A stretch of 21,433 nt of DNA from an uncultured Candidatus Saccharibacteria bacterium. GTDB taxonomy: Bacteria > Patescibacteriota > Saccharimonadia > Saccharimonadales > Saccharimonadaceae. Below, piece by piece: positions 21,336 through 21,433 of the stretch. Numbering within the stretch: the first letter of the stretch is position 1; the number at the start of each line of letters is the position of its first letter. The stretch is from NCBI GenBank assembly GCA_948944455.1, contig CARBES010000020.1:1-21433 (forward strand), given 5' to 3'. The notes under the pieces were generated by a model. It saw only the letters and a list, made by a program, of their open reading frames with translations, was not told where the DNA came from and made no database searches. Made by a program: the position numbers and the translations under genes.

Positions 21336-21341
21336 ATTATA
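21336..21341 (-). promoter_or_regulatory. Extended -10 box of the pilin gene
   Basis: TGC-TATAAT on the minus strand, 8 bases before the ATG. It directly abuts the U-tract of the tRNA terminator. Confidence 0.72.
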
Positions 21342-21344
21342 GCA

Positions 21345-21365
21345 CAAAAAGCGCCCGAAGGCGCT
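21345..21365 (-). terminator. Intrinsic terminator of the tRNA gene
   Basis: On the minus strand AGCGCC-TTCG-GGCGCT with a UUCG tetraloop, followed by TTTT. It lies just downstream of the tRNA 3' end and is packed against the pilin promoter. Confidence 0.85.
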
Positions 21366-21379
21366 AGTTAGATCAAGCT

Positions 21380-21433
21380 TGGTAGTACCGACTGGGATCG
21401 AACCAGTGACCTTGGGCTTATGAGTCCCACGCT
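21380..21433 (-). tRNA. tRNA with CAU anticodon, 3' part (Met, or Ile2), cut by window edge
   Basis: The minus strand gives an anticodon arm with loop CTCATAA (anticodon CAT), the variable loop, a T arm ACTGG-TTCGATC-CCAGT, an acceptor 3' strand CGGTACT, discriminator A and an encoded CCA. The 5' half lies outside the window. The anticodon stem lacks the three G-C pairs next to the loop in the form typical of initiator tRNA, so elongator Met is more likely; lysidine-modified Ile2 cannot be excluded from half the molecule. The pair closing the loop, A31-G39, is a mismatch. Confidence 0.88.

Noticed and set aside
1..21433. Recoding of TGA as Gly or Trp (as in SR1, Gracilibacteria or mollicutes).
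   Set aside because: TGA ends several genes at family-appropriate lengths (for example 16898 and 9736), and no conserved protein here has an internal TGA.
1..21433. CRISPR arrays, insertion sequences or phage genes.
   Set aside because: I see no regularly spaced repeats, transposase motifs or terminal inverted repeats of mobile elements anywhere.

Overview
The window is chromosomal DNA from a compact bacterial genome. It most likely comes from the Candidate Phyla Radiation (Patescibacteria), with Candidatus Saccharibacteria (TM7) my best guess. This is inferred from gene content and style: tight gene packing, split central carbon enzymes (triosephosphate isomerase, glucose-6-phosphate isomerase, phosphoketolase) with no biosynthetic genes, a lone carbamate kinase, a type IV pilin, a lamin-tail-domain surface protein, and mostly leaderless mRNAs. 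TGA acts as a normal stop, which argues against SR1 and Gracilibacteria.

Layout. At the left edge is the first 22 codons of tpiA (minus), followed by a HAD phosphomannomutase-like gene and a large unknown lipoprotein (both minus). Next come tyrS (plus), an unknown 207-residue gene (minus), a class A penicillin-binding protein (plus) converging on a membrane-anchored PIN-TRAM protein (minus), and a GC-rich DUF5680 gene (plus). Then follow a phosphoketolase encoded as two overlapping ORFs (minus) and hrcA-grpE (minus). The right third holds an adenylate-kinase-like gene (plus) whose 3' end overlaps that of a convergent lamin-tail protein (minus). After it lies a three-gene plus-strand operon: a six-helix membrane protein, a small ATP-cone-like protein, and a flavoprotein lacking the redox cysteines. 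The window ends with arcC, then a pilin-pgi pair, and a partial CAU tRNA (all minus).

Metabolism. TpiA, Pgi and phosphoketolase fit a fermentative route in which sugar phosphates are cleaved to acetyl phosphate. ArcC can make ATP from carbamoyl phosphate if arginine deiminase genes exist elsewhere. PBP, pilin, lamin-tail protein and lipoprotein build the cell surface; HrcA-GrpE is the heat-shock control module.

Two expression styles stand out. Twelve starts have a -10 box only 6 to 9 bases upstream of ATG (9 of them exactly 6), predicting leaderless transcripts. Four other promoters share TTGACA/T, a 17-base spacer ending in the identical octamer ATCTGTGC, and a -10 box; three of them precede genes of unknown function that have a leader and Shine-Dalgarno site. 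The most notable candidates for new biology are the split phosphoketolase, the cysteine-less flavoprotein operon, the lamin-tail protein with exact 26-residue Cys repeats, and the octamer promoter class.
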